NCBI RefSeq assembly: GCF_001513745.1
Contig: NZ_CP013380.1
Location: forward strand, 1,550,001-1,614,000
Direction of reading: 5' to 3'
Source of the DNA: Burkholderia humptydooensis
Lineage (GTDB): Bacteria > Pseudomonadota > Gammaproteobacteria > Burkholderiales > Burkholderiaceae
DNA length: 64,000 bases
Shown: one piece after another, positions 1 to 8,340 of the stretch
Numbering within the stretch: the stretch's first letter is position 1
Layout of the letters: each line of letters opens with the position of its first letter
The notes under the pieces: generated by a model
The model's input: only the letters and a program-made list of their open reading frames with translations
Told to the model about the DNA's origin: nothing
Database searches by the model: none
Translations under genes and position numbers: made by a program

Positions 1-364
1 GTCAACCTCCATCGGTTCCTGAGCGCAAGGATACCCTAGACAATGGATTTCGATCGTTCCGTGGCGAGATGAGCGGCGGCTAGGGCTCCGGCCGCGCCAT
101 GACACAAGGTGTCCGGTGCTAGAACGGCGTGTGGCGCAGATCGCCTTGCGCGCACTGAGACCGTCCGACGCCTTCCGTATATATAGAATGGCGACTGTCG
201 TCGTCCGCACGAAGGTCGTGAGCATTGTAATAGAGCCAGCCTAGAACGCTGGAACATCGAATGAGCCCCTGCCGTTGATGCGGGCGACTTTGTGCAAATG
301 AGTACGCTAGGTTTGGGGCAATAACCAAGGAGGCGCGATGGCGGGGGCAATGCGAGAAGGCGTG
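1..364. other. Left-edge stretch without a supported gene
   Basis: No reading frame here has protein-like composition or a recognisable motif; the two open frames on the minus strand look random. Composition is less GC-rich than the right-hand part of the window. A purine-rich stretch (aaggaggcg, about 327-335) just before position 338 could be the ribosome binding site of the broken restriction gene that follows. Confidence 0.5.
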
Positions 365-740
365 ATGACGGAGGCAGACACTTGCCGTGAATTCGTCACG
401 CCGCGATTGATCGAGGCCGGCTGGGCAACAGAGGGTCATGCCATTGGCGAACAGCGCACTTTCACTGATGGCCGCATCATGGTCAGCGGGGGCAAGGTGT
501 GGCGTGGCAAGCAAAAACGGGCCGATTACCTGCTCTTTTTCGACGCGACTTTCCGCTGGCAGTGGTGGAGGCCAAGGAAATAGGCATGCCCGCTGAAACC
601 GGGGGGGCAGCAGGCGCGTGAGTACGCGGAAATCCTCGGCCTCAAGTTTGCGTACGCCACCAACGGCCACCGCATCATCGAGATCGACTACCCCACCGGG
701 ACGGAGCGGGAAGTTGAACGCTATGACGCTCATCGAACCC
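365..740 (+). pseudogene. Type I restriction enzyme R subunit (HsdR), N-terminal relic with two frameshifts
   Basis: The start MTEADTCREFVTPRL followed by EQRTFTDGR and KQKRADYLL matches the N-terminus of HsdR subunits, which cleave and translocate DNA in type I restriction systems. The frame then loses one base near 545: the expected continuation DFPLAVVEAKE is read one frame back, from 547. A run of seven G at 601-607 restores the first frame, giving QQAREYAEILGLKFAYATNG from 608. Between the two shifts the original frame meets a TAG at 581. Recognisable similarity ends near 720 and the frame stops near 829. The helicase domains and partner genes hsdM and hsdS are absent, so this is a remnant. 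An upstream ATG at 338 is in frame, but the family normally begins at MTEAD. Confidence 0.75.
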
Positions 741-1127
741 TAGGTGTTGCGCGATGCCGACACGGAATGAAGGAAGTGTTTCCAGAGTGGATCATTCTAT
801 CTAATTCGCCGATGTCGCGTGCACTGTGAGCGAGTTCAAAGAACGATGACGGAAGACGGCAAAATGCGCGCGAATGGATGTCGAGATGCCATGCATTTCG
901 CTTGGCCTGTACAAGACGTTCACCTGCAATAAACGTAGTGAGGATGACTTAACGAGTATTCGTACTCGTGGATCACTCTAGATCCAATGCTCCAATTCTG
1001 ACACCGTCACCACCCCTGGTTCAGCCAACGAAATCAGTTCGCGATGCACCGCTGTATCTTCACGCAAGAGCCGCCCCAGTTGCGGCAACAATGGGGGCGT
1101 GGGTGTATCACGCGATTCACGAGCGTG
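741..1127. other. Intergenic stretch, no gene seen
   Basis: No convincing coding region. The only structure I see is a perfect 7-bp hairpin with a TTCG loop at 952-969, listed separately. The tail of the hsdR relic reads open to about 829 without recognisable protein similarity. Confidence 0.5.
952..969. repeat. Small perfect inverted repeat with TTCG loop
   Basis: ACGAGTA, then TTCG, then TACTCGT. There is no T-run afterwards, so it is not a classical terminator. Its role is unknown; it lies between the hsdR relic and the convergent end of the TetR gene. Confidence 0.4.
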
Positions 1128-1721
1128 CTAGGCAGGAAGTAGACCGGCCGCACGATAGCCGTCGATCAATGTGTCGTAAAGGGAGACGTCCGAACGGCTC
1201 CTCGCAATGAGCTGTGCGCCAGCTACAGCAGCGAAGATGGCGCGGGCCCGTTGATCACTCCTTTTTGAGTCAACAACCTCCGCCGATGAGAGAGCCTTGC
1301 TCAGCCAAGCAATGTGCACCTCAGCGAAGGTTCGGACTTCTTTCATCACTTCATCGGGAAGGTCATCGCTTTCGGCAGCCATGAAACTGCACAAGCAGAT
1401 CCGATTTGCGTTTTCCAGCGCCTTGCGGAACGTTTCGGGATAGCGGTGCAGGCAGTGCAACGGGTCCGGGGATTCGGCCTGGAGGGCTTCAAGAACCGCT
1501 GCCGAGTCCTCCCAATAGCGTCGTGCCACCGCTGCACCGAGGTTGGCCTTGTTTGCGAAGTGGTGATAGATGCTAGCGGGTCTGATACCGACGTCTTCCG
1601 CGAGATCCCGAAAATTCAACCCACTGTAGCCGTGGGCCTGAGCAATCTTCGTGGCCGCCGCCAGGATCCGCTCCCTGGAGCCTGTGTTCGATTCGTTCTT
1701 CACTTGTACGGTTCTCCGCAT
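1128..1721 (-). CDS. TetR/AcrR family transcriptional regulator
   Basis: A 197-residue protein counted from the ATG at 1721 (MRRTVQVKNESN). The longer open frame to 1853 would run through the divergent promoter and operator, so I reject it. The N-terminal helix-turn-helix spans about residues 30-60 (FRDLAEDVGIRPASIYHHF, then NK), the typical TetR DNA-binding region; the rest is a helical ligand-binding domain of unknown ligand. It is divergent from the glutathione S-transferase gene, with the palindrome at 1768-1781 between them, so autoregulation and repression of the neighbour are likely. An electrophile-type inducer would fit the neighbours, but that is inference. Confidence 0.85.
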   Translation of the reverse strand: MRRTVQVKNESNTGSRERILAAATKIAQAHGYSGLNFRDLAEDVGIRPASIYHHFANKANLGAAVARRYWEDSAAVLEALQAESPDPLHCLHRYPETFRKALENANRICLCSFMAAESDDLPDEVMKEVRTFAEVHIAWLSKALSSAEVVDSKRSDQRARAIFAAVAGAQLIARSRSDVSLYDTLIDGYRAAGLLPA

Positions 1722-1767
1722 CGACGACTCAGTGTTGACAACCCGGATTGTAACGCATATGGTAAAT

Positions 1768-1781
1768 CTAACGAACGTTAG
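1768..1781. promoter_or_regulatory. Candidate TetR operator
   Basis: Perfect inverted repeat CTAACG-AA-CGTTAG in the 106-bp gap between the divergent TetR and glutathione S-transferase genes. Position and symmetry fit a binding site for the adjacent repressor. Confidence 0.6.
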
Positions 1782-1827
1782 GTAGACAATGTCGTTCGCC
1801 ACAACACAACCGCGGAAGGAAAGCCAA

Positions 1828-2526
1828 ATGAGTGCTACTGCAACGAGCATCAATGACCATCAATTGTCGACGATGACGATTTATGACTTCCCGCAAGGGC
1901 CGTATCCGACGCGTGTTCGCATTGCGTTGGCGGAAAAGAATCTGCAATCGCGAGTGCGTTTCGTGCTGGTCGATCTGTACGCGGGCGAGCACAAGAAGCC
2001 CGAATTCATGGCGAGCAAGAATTACTCGGGCACGCTGCCGGTGCTCGAACTCGATGACGGGACCTGCATCGCCGAGTGCACGGCCATCACGGAGTACCTT
2101 GATGGACTCGATGGCGTGCCGACACTGACTGGCATGGCGCCGCTCGAAAAAGGCGTGATCCACATGATGAGCAAGCGTGCCGAATTGGAACTGCTCGACG
2201 CGATAAGCGTGTATTTCCATCACGGGACGCCGGGCCTGGGGCCGCAGGTCGAGCTGTACCAGAACCCCGAATGGGGATTCAGGCAGCGCGACAAGGCCCT
2301 GCGCGGGATGCATTACTTCGATGCTGTTCTACGAAACCAGCCGTACGTTGCGGGCAACGAATTTTCGATGGCCGACATCACCGTAATCGGCGGCCTGGTC
2401 TTCGCTTCTATCGTCAAGCTGCCAGTGCCAGCCGAGTGCACCGCGCTGCTGGCGTGGTACGAAAGAATGCAGGAGCGGCCCAGCGTAAGTACCCAGCCGG
2501 CGTTTTCCGTACTGGCGGCCGACTGA
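1828..2526 (+). CDS. Glutathione S-transferase family protein
   Basis: A 232-residue cytosolic protein with an N-terminal thioredoxin-like domain (about residues 15-95; YDFPQGPYPTRVRIALAEK, then the cis-Pro strand TLPVLELDDG and the glutathione-contacting ECTAITEYLD) and a C-terminal helical domain ending with the N-capping pattern FSMADITV. These are standard GST features; the substrate is unknown. I chose the ATG at 1828 because GGAAGG lies a few bases upstream; an in-frame ATG at 1789 lies in the divergent promoter region. It is followed after 114 bp by an aldehyde dehydrogenase on the same strand, which suggests a joint detoxification or catabolic module under the divergent TetR. Confidence 0.85.
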   Translation: MSATATSINDHQLSTMTIYDFPQGPYPTRVRIALAEKNLQSRVRFVLVDLYAGEHKKPEFMASKNYSGTLPVLELDDGTCIAECTAITEYLDGLDGVPTLTGMAPLEKGVIHMMSKRAELELLDAISVYFHHGTPGLGPQVELYQNPEWGFRQRDKALRGMHYFDAVLRNQPYVAGNEFSMADITVIGGLVFASIVKLPVPAECTALLAWYERMQERPSVSTQPAFSVLAAD

Positions 2527-2640
2527 AAAAATTTCATTCTTTCAAAGTCAGTATTCCTACCAATCGCCGAAAGATCCGCCTATTTGTTGCGGGGATTCGC
2601 GGCAGCGGCACCTCAGCGTCCATACTTTGGAGAATAATTC

Positions 2641-4110
2641 ATGTCCGCATTACCTCAAGCAGTTCAGTCTGTTGGCATTTTCCACGGCCCGTATTACCTC
2701 AGCATTGCTGGTAATCTTGTGAAGTCGCAAGATAGCTTTGATGTAATCAACCCGGCTACTGGTGAAGTATTCGCCAAGGCTCCGGCAGCCTCAGCCGAGC
2801 AGCTTGAAGAAGCCGTCGCAGCGGCCAGGCATGCGTTCAAAGCCTGGTCTGCGCTTGGCTACGATGGGCGCCAGAAGTACCTCAACGCGTACGCCGATGC
2901 ACTCGAAGTACATCGGGATGAGCTGTCACGCCTGCTGACCCTTGAACAGGGGAAGCCGCTGAAGACCATGGCGGAGCCGGAGGTCGATCAGTCCATCTCG
3001 TGGATTCGTCAGATTGCCGCCCGTCGAATTCCGGTCGAGATCGTCGAGGAGACCGAAGAACATATTGTCGAGTTGCACCATACGCCGCTCGGCGTGATCG
3101 GCGCCATCACACCGTGGAATTTTCCGGTGCTGCTTGCACTTTGGAAGGTGGCGCCTGCGCTGATTACTGGCAACACCATGGTGATCAAGCCTTCGCCCTT
3201 TACTCCCTTATCAGCACTGCGCTTTGGGCAGATTGCGCAATCCGTCCTGCCGCCAGGCGTGCTGTCGGTAGTTTCGGGGGGCAGTGAACTTGGCCCGCTG
3301 CTGACCAATCATCCCGACATCGCCAAGATCAGTTTCACAGGTTCTACAGAGACGGGAAAGCACGTGTTGCGCGCTGCCGCTGGAACGGTCAAACGCGTGA
3401 CGCTTGAAATGGGTGGTAACGACGCAGCGATTGTGCTTCCCGACGCAGACTACAGATCGATCATCCCTCAACTCTTTTGGGGGGCTATCGGTAACTCAGG
3501 CCAGTGGTGTGTCGGTATCAAGCGTCTCTACGTTCACCGGTCGCTCTATCCCGATTTCGTGAAGACCTTCGTCGACTATGCACGGCAACAAAAGCTTGGC
3601 AACGGGCTCGATCCTGAGGTTACGATCGGACCGGTGCAGAACAGAATGCAGTATGAAAAGGTGAAAGATTTTCTCGACGACATCAAGGCTAACGGCCAGA
3701 AGATTGTTCTTGGTGGGAACGTCGACGAAAGCCGCCCCGGCTATTTTATTCCGGTTACGATTGTCGACAACCCACCGGAGAACGCGAAAATCGTCCAGGA
3801 GGAGCAGTTCGGCCCGATCGTACCGATCATCGCCTACGACGATGTAGACGATGTAATCGATCGCGCCAATAACAGCCCGTTTGGCCTCGGCGGCTCGGTC
3901 TGGGGCCGCGATACCCAAGCCGCAGTTGCGGTAGCGAACCGCCTGGAAACGGGAATGGTCTGGGTGAACGAGATCCATACCCAAGGCGTTGACATTCCGT
4001 TTGGCGGACACAAGCAATCAGGCCTCGGTACGGAACATGGTGCTGAAGGTCGTCAACTCTTTACCAATCCGAAGACGGTGTTGATAAGGAAAACCGTCAG
4101 CCAGCGATGA
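2641..4110 (+). CDS. NAD(P)-dependent aldehyde dehydrogenase
   Basis: A 489-residue member of the ALDH superfamily, oxidising an aldehyde to the acid. Visible hallmarks are the NAD-site segment TPWNFPVLLALWKVAPAL, the catalytic glutamate motif LEMGGNDA, the catalytic cysteine in NSGQWC, and EEQFGPIVPI near the C-terminus. Full length for the family. GGAG occurs ten bases before the ATG (tttggagaataattc). Its closeness to the GST and the lower GC it shares with it suggest one acquired module. The real substrate cannot be told from sequence. Confidence 0.92.
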   Translation: MSALPQAVQSVGIFHGPYYLSIAGNLVKSQDSFDVINPATGEVFAKAPAASAEQLEEAVAAARHAFKAWSALGYDGRQKYLNAYADALEVHRDELSRLLTLEQGKPLKTMAEPEVDQSISWIRQIAARRIPVEIVEETEEHIVELHHTPLGVIGAITPWNFPVLLALWKVAPALITGNTMVIKPSPFTPLSALRFGQIAQSVLPPGVLSVVSGGSELGPLLTNHPDIAKISFTGSTETGKHVLRAAAGTVKRVTLEMGGNDAAIVLPDADYRSIIPQLFWGAIGNSGQWCVGIKRLYVHRSLYPDFVKTFVDYARQQKLGNGLDPEVTIGPVQNRMQYEKVKDFLDDIKANGQKIVLGGNVDESRPGYFIPVTIVDNPPENAKIVQEEQFGPIVPIIAYDDVDDVIDRANNSPFGLGGSVWGRDTQAAVAVANRLETGMVWVNEIHTQGVDIPFGGHKQSGLGTEHGAEGRQLFTNPKTVLIRKTVSQR

Positions 4111-4246
4111 GTGCCTGCTAATGAAGGGGACGAGCGCGTGACTGATCAGGATAGCTACGCCTGGTCCTGGCCGCTCTCAGGAACCCGCGACTTTGAGCGT
4201 CTGGCCATCTACGGCCCGCTGGAAGGAGCGTTGATCGGAATCGCCG

Positions 4247-4768
4247 CTACCGGCCGGGCCATCCGAGCTTCTGTGCCCGGTCGAGCGAGGCTCGCACGAC
4301 GAGGCGATGGAAAGGAGCGATAAGGCCAAGATAGACCCGACCCAGCAGACGATTGTAGAAAACAAGCGTAGTGACTGTCAGTCGCTGGGGCCGGTCCTCA
4401 GATGCAGGCAGCACGAGAACCGACACGCGGAAATCAAGATGCGTGTCGTCCTCGCCCAGAATGATCTCGTCTTTATGCCGTTCGAACACGCGAAAAATAC
4501 TTAGCCGGTCGTCCTTCGCGATTTTCAGATCAATCGTTCTTTTAAGGCCGAATGGCCATACCGCAATGTCGCGAACTCCCAGCAGCATCGCGATCCACTT
4601 GGGTTGCCCTGCAAAGATGTATCGAGCGAGAGACTCTGCGTCGTTGCAGGCAGTCGCTGGCAAGTCCACCGCAAATGCGTCAACAAAATCAGCCTTGCCG
4701 TACGAGCGGCTCAGCCGTGAGGTCGCCGGCGGGCCGACCTGTTCGGTTTTCTTCGAATTCGCCTGCAT
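4247..4768 (-). CDS. DUF2867 domain-containing protein
   Basis: About 173 residues. The pattern KADFVDAFAVDLP, DAESLARYIF, RPQRLTVTTLVF, LLGRVYLGLIAPFHRLVV matches DUF2867 proteins, which are often fused to or encoded beside NAD-binding epimerase-like proteins; the function is unknown. I start it at the ATG at 4768, which has GGAG seven bases upstream; longer in-frame starts up to 5002 add a stretch with no family resemblance. It lies downstream of, and on the same strand as, the TetR gene ending at 5012, so the two may be co-transcribed. It is convergent with the aldehyde dehydrogenase. Confidence 0.75.
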   Translation of the reverse strand: MQANSKKTEQVGPPATSRLSRSYGKADFVDAFAVDLPATACNDAESLARYIFAGQPKWIAMLLGVRDIAVWPFGLKRTIDLKIAKDDRLSIFRVFERHKDEIILGEDDTHLDFRVSVLVLPASEDRPQRLTVTTLVFYNRLLGRVYLGLIAPFHRLVVRASLDRAQKLGWPGR

Positions 4769-5011
4769 GCTCATTCTCCATGCGTTCAAGTTGCCCGGCT
4801 GCCTCAGTGCGACCCAAGCGAACGCAGTCGAGAGAATTAGCGTGACATATTCCTGCGTGAGCCGAAGCCAAACTGATTGCGGCGGTCCGGCAATGGACAA
4901 TGCTAAGACATTCATCCGGTGGCTGGGCGTCTGCGAACGGACATTCGCGAAAGACTGACGCTCTTCGGATGACCGGTGCCAATTTCGTCCGGCCGAGAAC
5001 ATTGGACCGGA

Positions 5012-5593
5012 TCACCCCTCGGGGGCAGCCCACCTTTGGACACTGACCTCTGCCAGCGCCTCGAATATAGCCGGCGTGCGTTCCAGGCGGGCGATCGTCC
5101 GCGCGCCTTCGAGGGCGGCTACCAATGCGGCTGCGGTAGAGGACGCGCGCGCGGGAGCGAAACCGCACCCCCTAAAATGCTCCGCAATAATCCCGGTCGA
5201 CTCAACAAATCCGCGCGCTACCCGTTTGGTCAGCTCAGCGTCGAGCGCGGGCAACTCATTCGCCAGATTTTGCATTAGACATCCATACTGGAAATCAGCG
5301 GCGACCATTTCGGCCGCGAATGTCCTGAAAATCTGATGAACAAAATTCAGAGCATCACCCGTCGTATTCGCCGAGATGTCCCGTAATACGGCAATTCGAT
5401 TCGCAACGTAATTATCGATTGCTTCTTCTGCGAGTTGCGCCTTACCGCGTGGAAAGTGAAAGTAGAACGATCCTTTAGGCGCACCGCTTTCTTCAAGGAT
5501 CTGGATCAATCCCGTCGCAGTGTAGCCTTGGATGCGAAACAGTCGTTCGGCCGTGGCAATCGCGCGAGCACGGGCGTCAGTCTTACGTGGCAT
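5012..5593 (-). CDS. TetR/AcrR family transcriptional regulator
   Basis: A 193-residue repressor starting at MPRKTDARARAIA; the longer frame to 5641 starts inside the operator and is rejected. The helix-turn-helix is at about residues 25-50 (TGLIQILEESGAPKGSFYFHF). The C-terminal half (FQYGCLMQNLANELPALD) resembles the AcrR-like C-terminal domain of LmrA/YxaF-type regulators. It is divergent from the epoxide-hydrolase-like gene, with a long palindrome at 5627-5659 immediately upstream of its start, which suggests tight autoregulation. The ligand is unknown. Confidence 0.87.
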   Translation of the reverse strand: MPRKTDARARAIATAERLFRIQGYTATGLIQILEESGAPKGSFYFHFPRGKAQLAEEAIDNYVANRIAVLRDISANTTGDALNFVHQIFRTFAAEMVAADFQYGCLMQNLANELPALDAELTKRVARGFVESTGIIAEHFRGCGFAPARASSTAAALVAALEGARTIARLERTPAIFEALAEVSVQRWAAPEG

Positions 5594-5909
5594 GCCGAGA
5601 ACATAGCACGTTTTGCTTGATGGTTCTATGGTGATTGCCATATTATGGCGATCACCATACTAGGAGTCCGGCGATGCTCCCCGACCCAATCGCAAGCCAG
5701 GAAGGTTCGTTCAGTGATGCGCAACCTGCCCAGATTGCGGCAGGAATACTTCAAGACGAAGCACGCGGGCTTCCTCGCTCACCCTCTGCCGAGCGTCTTC
5801 GTTTCGGAGCTAATCGTCCTCGATTGCCCGGCCGCCGTGCGAATTGTTCGTCGCGTGCGCTGCCGCAGAAGCTGAAGATAGCGCTTGCACGTGGACGGTG
5901 CGCTCCGTC
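5594..5909. other. Long divergent leader between TetR and hydrolase genes
   Basis: Contains the operator at 5627-5659. The remaining 250 bases have open frames (for example from 5645) with no recognisable family, beginning inside the operator; I see no supported gene. The hydrolase frame stays open back to a TTG at 5844. Confidence 0.5.
5627..5659. promoter_or_regulatory. Candidate TetR operator, 33-bp palindrome
   Basis: Arms TATGGTGATTGCCAT and ATGGCGATCACCATA around ATT, with one mismatch in 15 bp. It sits 33 bp upstream of the TetR start. Its length and near-perfect symmetry make it the strongest operator candidate in the window. Confidence 0.7.
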
Positions 5910-7217
5910 ATGAGTCATCCACTTAGCTTCAAGCCATCGGCGTCCCGACGAGCCGTCTTAGCGATGGGCGCGGCCAGCCTGGTTGCGGCTGTACTTCGAC
6001 CCGCCCGTGCAACCCCCATAGGAGAAATTGATTTGTCCACATCAACATATGGCGAGGGAACGCTTCCGAATAGGGTTCGCTCGCGCATGATCCATGGGGT
6101 CAACGGCCTCGATGTCCATATTCTCGAGGCCGGTTACGAAAGCCCCGGCCTGCCGCTCGTGCTGCTTCTGCACGGCTTTCCGGATCTGGCTTACGGCTGG
6201 CGACACCTGATCCCGATTCTGGCTGACGCCGGCTACCATGTCGTGGCGCCTGACCAGCGGGGTTTTGGCCGCACCACCGGTTGGGTGAACGACTACGACG
6301 CTCCGCTAGCGCCCTTCAGCCTCCTGAACATGACGCGTGACGCCCTCGGATTGGTTTTGGCGTTGGGGTATCGGCGCACCGCAATGCTCGTCGGGCACGA
6401 CCTCGGCTCGCCCGTGGCGGCCTATTGTGCGCTAGCCCGACCGGACGTCTTTCCCTCAGTGGTGCTGATGAGCGCACCGTTCCCCGGTCCGCCCGTGCTT
6501 CCGTTCAACACCGCGGAAAGCGAGGCATCGTCGGTTCAACCGAATACTGGCAATCAAAAGTTAGCGGCCGCGTTGGCGGCGCTCGACCCGCCGAGAGAGT
6601 ATTACCAGCAATACCTGAGCACACGGGAGGCGAACCATGACATGTGGCACCCCCCTCAAGGCCTACACGCGTTTCTTCGTGCATTTTTCTACGTCAAGAG
6701 CGCCGACTGGCCGGGAAATAAGCCGCATCCGTTAAAGGCGCTAACCGCCGCAGAACTTGCACAAATGCCCACCTATTACGTCATGGATCTCGGCAAGACG
6801 ATGCCCGAGACCGTCGCTCCATTCCAACCTTCCTCCGCCGAGGTCCTGGCCAGCAAATGGCTCACCGAGCCGGAACTTGGGGTGTACACGGAGGAGTATG
6901 GCCGCACGGGATTTCAAGGCGCTCTGCAGGCTTATCGCGTCTTTGCCGATCCTGACCTGAACGCTGAGTTGCGCCTGTTTTCGGGCAAGACGATCGATGT
7001 CCCGTCGCTCTTCATTGGCGGGAAGAGCGATTGGGGCACCTATTCGGCGCCGGGCGCGCTCGATCTTATGAGGACCAAGGCGACGACGAGAATGGGGGGC
7101 ATCGAGCTGATCGACGGCGCCGGTCACTGGATCCAACAGGAGCAGCCGGTTCGGCTCAGCGAACTCTTGCTCGCCTTCATCAAGGAGGTAGCTGGGGCGG
7201 ATCACACCAGCGGTTAG
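5910..7217 (+). CDS. Alpha/beta hydrolase, epoxide-hydrolase type, probable Tat-exported
   Basis: About 435 residues. The N-terminus from the ATG at 5910 carries a twin-arginine-like signal (SRRAVLAMGAASLVAAVL) ending near ARATP, so export is likely. The hydrolase domain has the oxyanion motif HGFPD, the pattern GHDLGSPVAAY with aspartate at the nucleophile position (typical of epoxide hydrolases and some dehalogenases), and a C-terminal GHWIQQEQP carrying the catalytic histidine. A TTG at 5844 would extend the protein by 22 residues but would bury the signal peptide. It is divergent from the TetR gene and probably under the palindrome at 5627-5659. The natural substrate is unknown. Confidence 0.85.
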   Translation: MSHPLSFKPSASRRAVLAMGAASLVAAVLRPARATPIGEIDLSTSTYGEGTLPNRVRSRMIHGVNGLDVHILEAGYESPGLPLVLLLHGFPDLAYGWRHLIPILADAGYHVVAPDQRGFGRTTGWVNDYDAPLAPFSLLNMTRDALGLVLALGYRRTAMLVGHDLGSPVAAYCALARPDVFPSVVLMSAPFPGPPVLPFNTAESEASSVQPNTGNQKLAAALAALDPPREYYQQYLSTREANHDMWHPPQGLHAFLRAFFYVKSADWPGNKPHPLKALTAAELAQMPTYYVMDLGKTMPETVAPFQPSSAEVLASKWLTEPELGVYTEEYGRTGFQGALQAYRVFADPDLNAELRLFSGKTIDVPSLFIGGKSDWGTYSAPGALDLMRTKATTRMGGIELIDGAGHWIQQEQPVRLSELLLAFIKEVAGADHTSG

Positions 7218-7547
7218 GTTGGGGAATGGCTATCGTTGCTCTTGAAAATATCGTCCGGCCTCCAGACCACCGTCCCGTCAGGTCCGTCACGTTTCAGTGA
7301 TGCGCTTTTGGCTGGATGGTCCCGGTCTGGCATCAGCTTCCGCCTCCGCTGCCCTCGATCGGGGAGTGACACATGCTCCCCGATGTTGAACGACGTCCCG
7401 GGGGCTAGATGCACTTAACGACCGAAAGACGTTCTACACCGGACACCGACTTCGCTTCGGTCCCAAGGACCGCAGTGGGTCGGCGAAATGCGTCCGCCGA
7501 GCAACGCACGGTTAGCGTGCCCAACTTCTGCGATGCAGCAGAGAACG
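7218..7547. other. Intergenic stretch, no gene seen
   Basis: No coding pattern is recognisable. Composition changes here from the moderate GC of the left segment to the very high GC of the remainder. Confidence 0.45.
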
Positions 7548-8304
7548 CCAGTTTCGACGGCCTATGGCGCGACGCTGCCGCTGCGGCTCGCGCTGGCGCT
7601 GCGCGTCGCGCGCGCGATCGGCGAGCGCGCGCAGTCGAGCCGGCTCGTCAACGCATGCTATCCGGACGCATCGAACGAAGTCCTCGCGCGGCTCGGCCAC
7701 GACGTGGCGTGCAGCATCGGCAACGTCGCGACGCTGGCCGCGACGTATGCCAGCGCAACTGGGCGTCGAGGCGCCGCGGCGGCTGCGGATGCTCGCGCAT
7801 CGTCGGCAAGTCGCGGCGGCCATCGCCGGGCGGAGCCGCCTGCATCCGCCGCGGGTATGGATCGACGGCGCGGCACAGTGCACGCCGGATGCGCTGCCCG
7901 ACGTGCGGCTGCCGGCCGGCCCATCGCTCGCCGGTCGCTCGATTTTCGCTCGGCCCACACACAGGTCGCGCAAGCGGTGCGGGAAAGCGTCGCGCAGGGG
8001 CGCGCGAGCCATGACGCGGATCCCGACTTCGTGTCGCGCGCGCCGCTGGATTGGGCGCGCAGCCATCGGTTTCGGCGGCGGCCCGGGCGCGGCCGATCTG
8101 AATCATGGCGTCGCGCGTGCGTGCCGTGCGGTCGCCGCCGACGAAGCCGCGTTTCGCCGCAAGCAGGACGTGTGGCGGGAAGCGGAGCAAATGCGGCGGC
8201 TTGCGGCGCAGCAATTGGCGGGCGACCGATCGGCCCGGCGCGTGACGGCTGCGGTCGCCGCCAGGCCTCAGCGATGGCTTGATCGTTTCAGTGCCTGTCG
8301 GTAA
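7548..8304 (+). pseudogene. Decayed gene of unrecognised family, readable in alternating frames
   Basis: Protein-like sequence moves between two frames: first LPLRLALALRVARAIGE and CYPDASNEVLARLGHD, then from about 7,750 the other frame with QLGVEAPRRLRMLAHRRQ and WIDGAAQCTPDALPD, then back to the first frame near 7,935 (AHTQVAQAVRESVAQGR), then again the second frame to a stop at 8,302-8,304 (ADEAAFRRKQDVWREAEQMR). No single frame carries the whole, so at least three frameshifts are needed. I do not recognise the family. It ends 36 bp before the ParD-like gene and could be a former neighbour. Confidence 0.45.
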
Positions 8305-8320
8305 TATACGCTTCGTATAT
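8304..8320. promoter_or_regulatory. Palindrome in front of the ParD-like/map operon
   Basis: Perfect inverted repeat ATATACG-CTT-CGTATAT ending 20 bp before the ATG. A TATAAA at 8327-8332 follows. Ribbon-helix-helix antitoxins commonly bind such repeats over their own promoter, so this is a good autoregulatory operator candidate. Confidence 0.55.
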
Positions 8321-8340
8321 AAACTGTATAAAATCGTGCG

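Noticed and set aside
4111..4323. Short plus-strand frame directly after the aldehyde dehydrogenase
   Set aside because: GTG start next to the stop, no ribosome site, no family resemblance, and it overlaps the end of the DUF2867 gene on the other strand.
5645..5875. Short plus-strand frame starting in the TetR operator
   Set aside because: It starts within the right arm of the palindrome and has no recognisable sequence.
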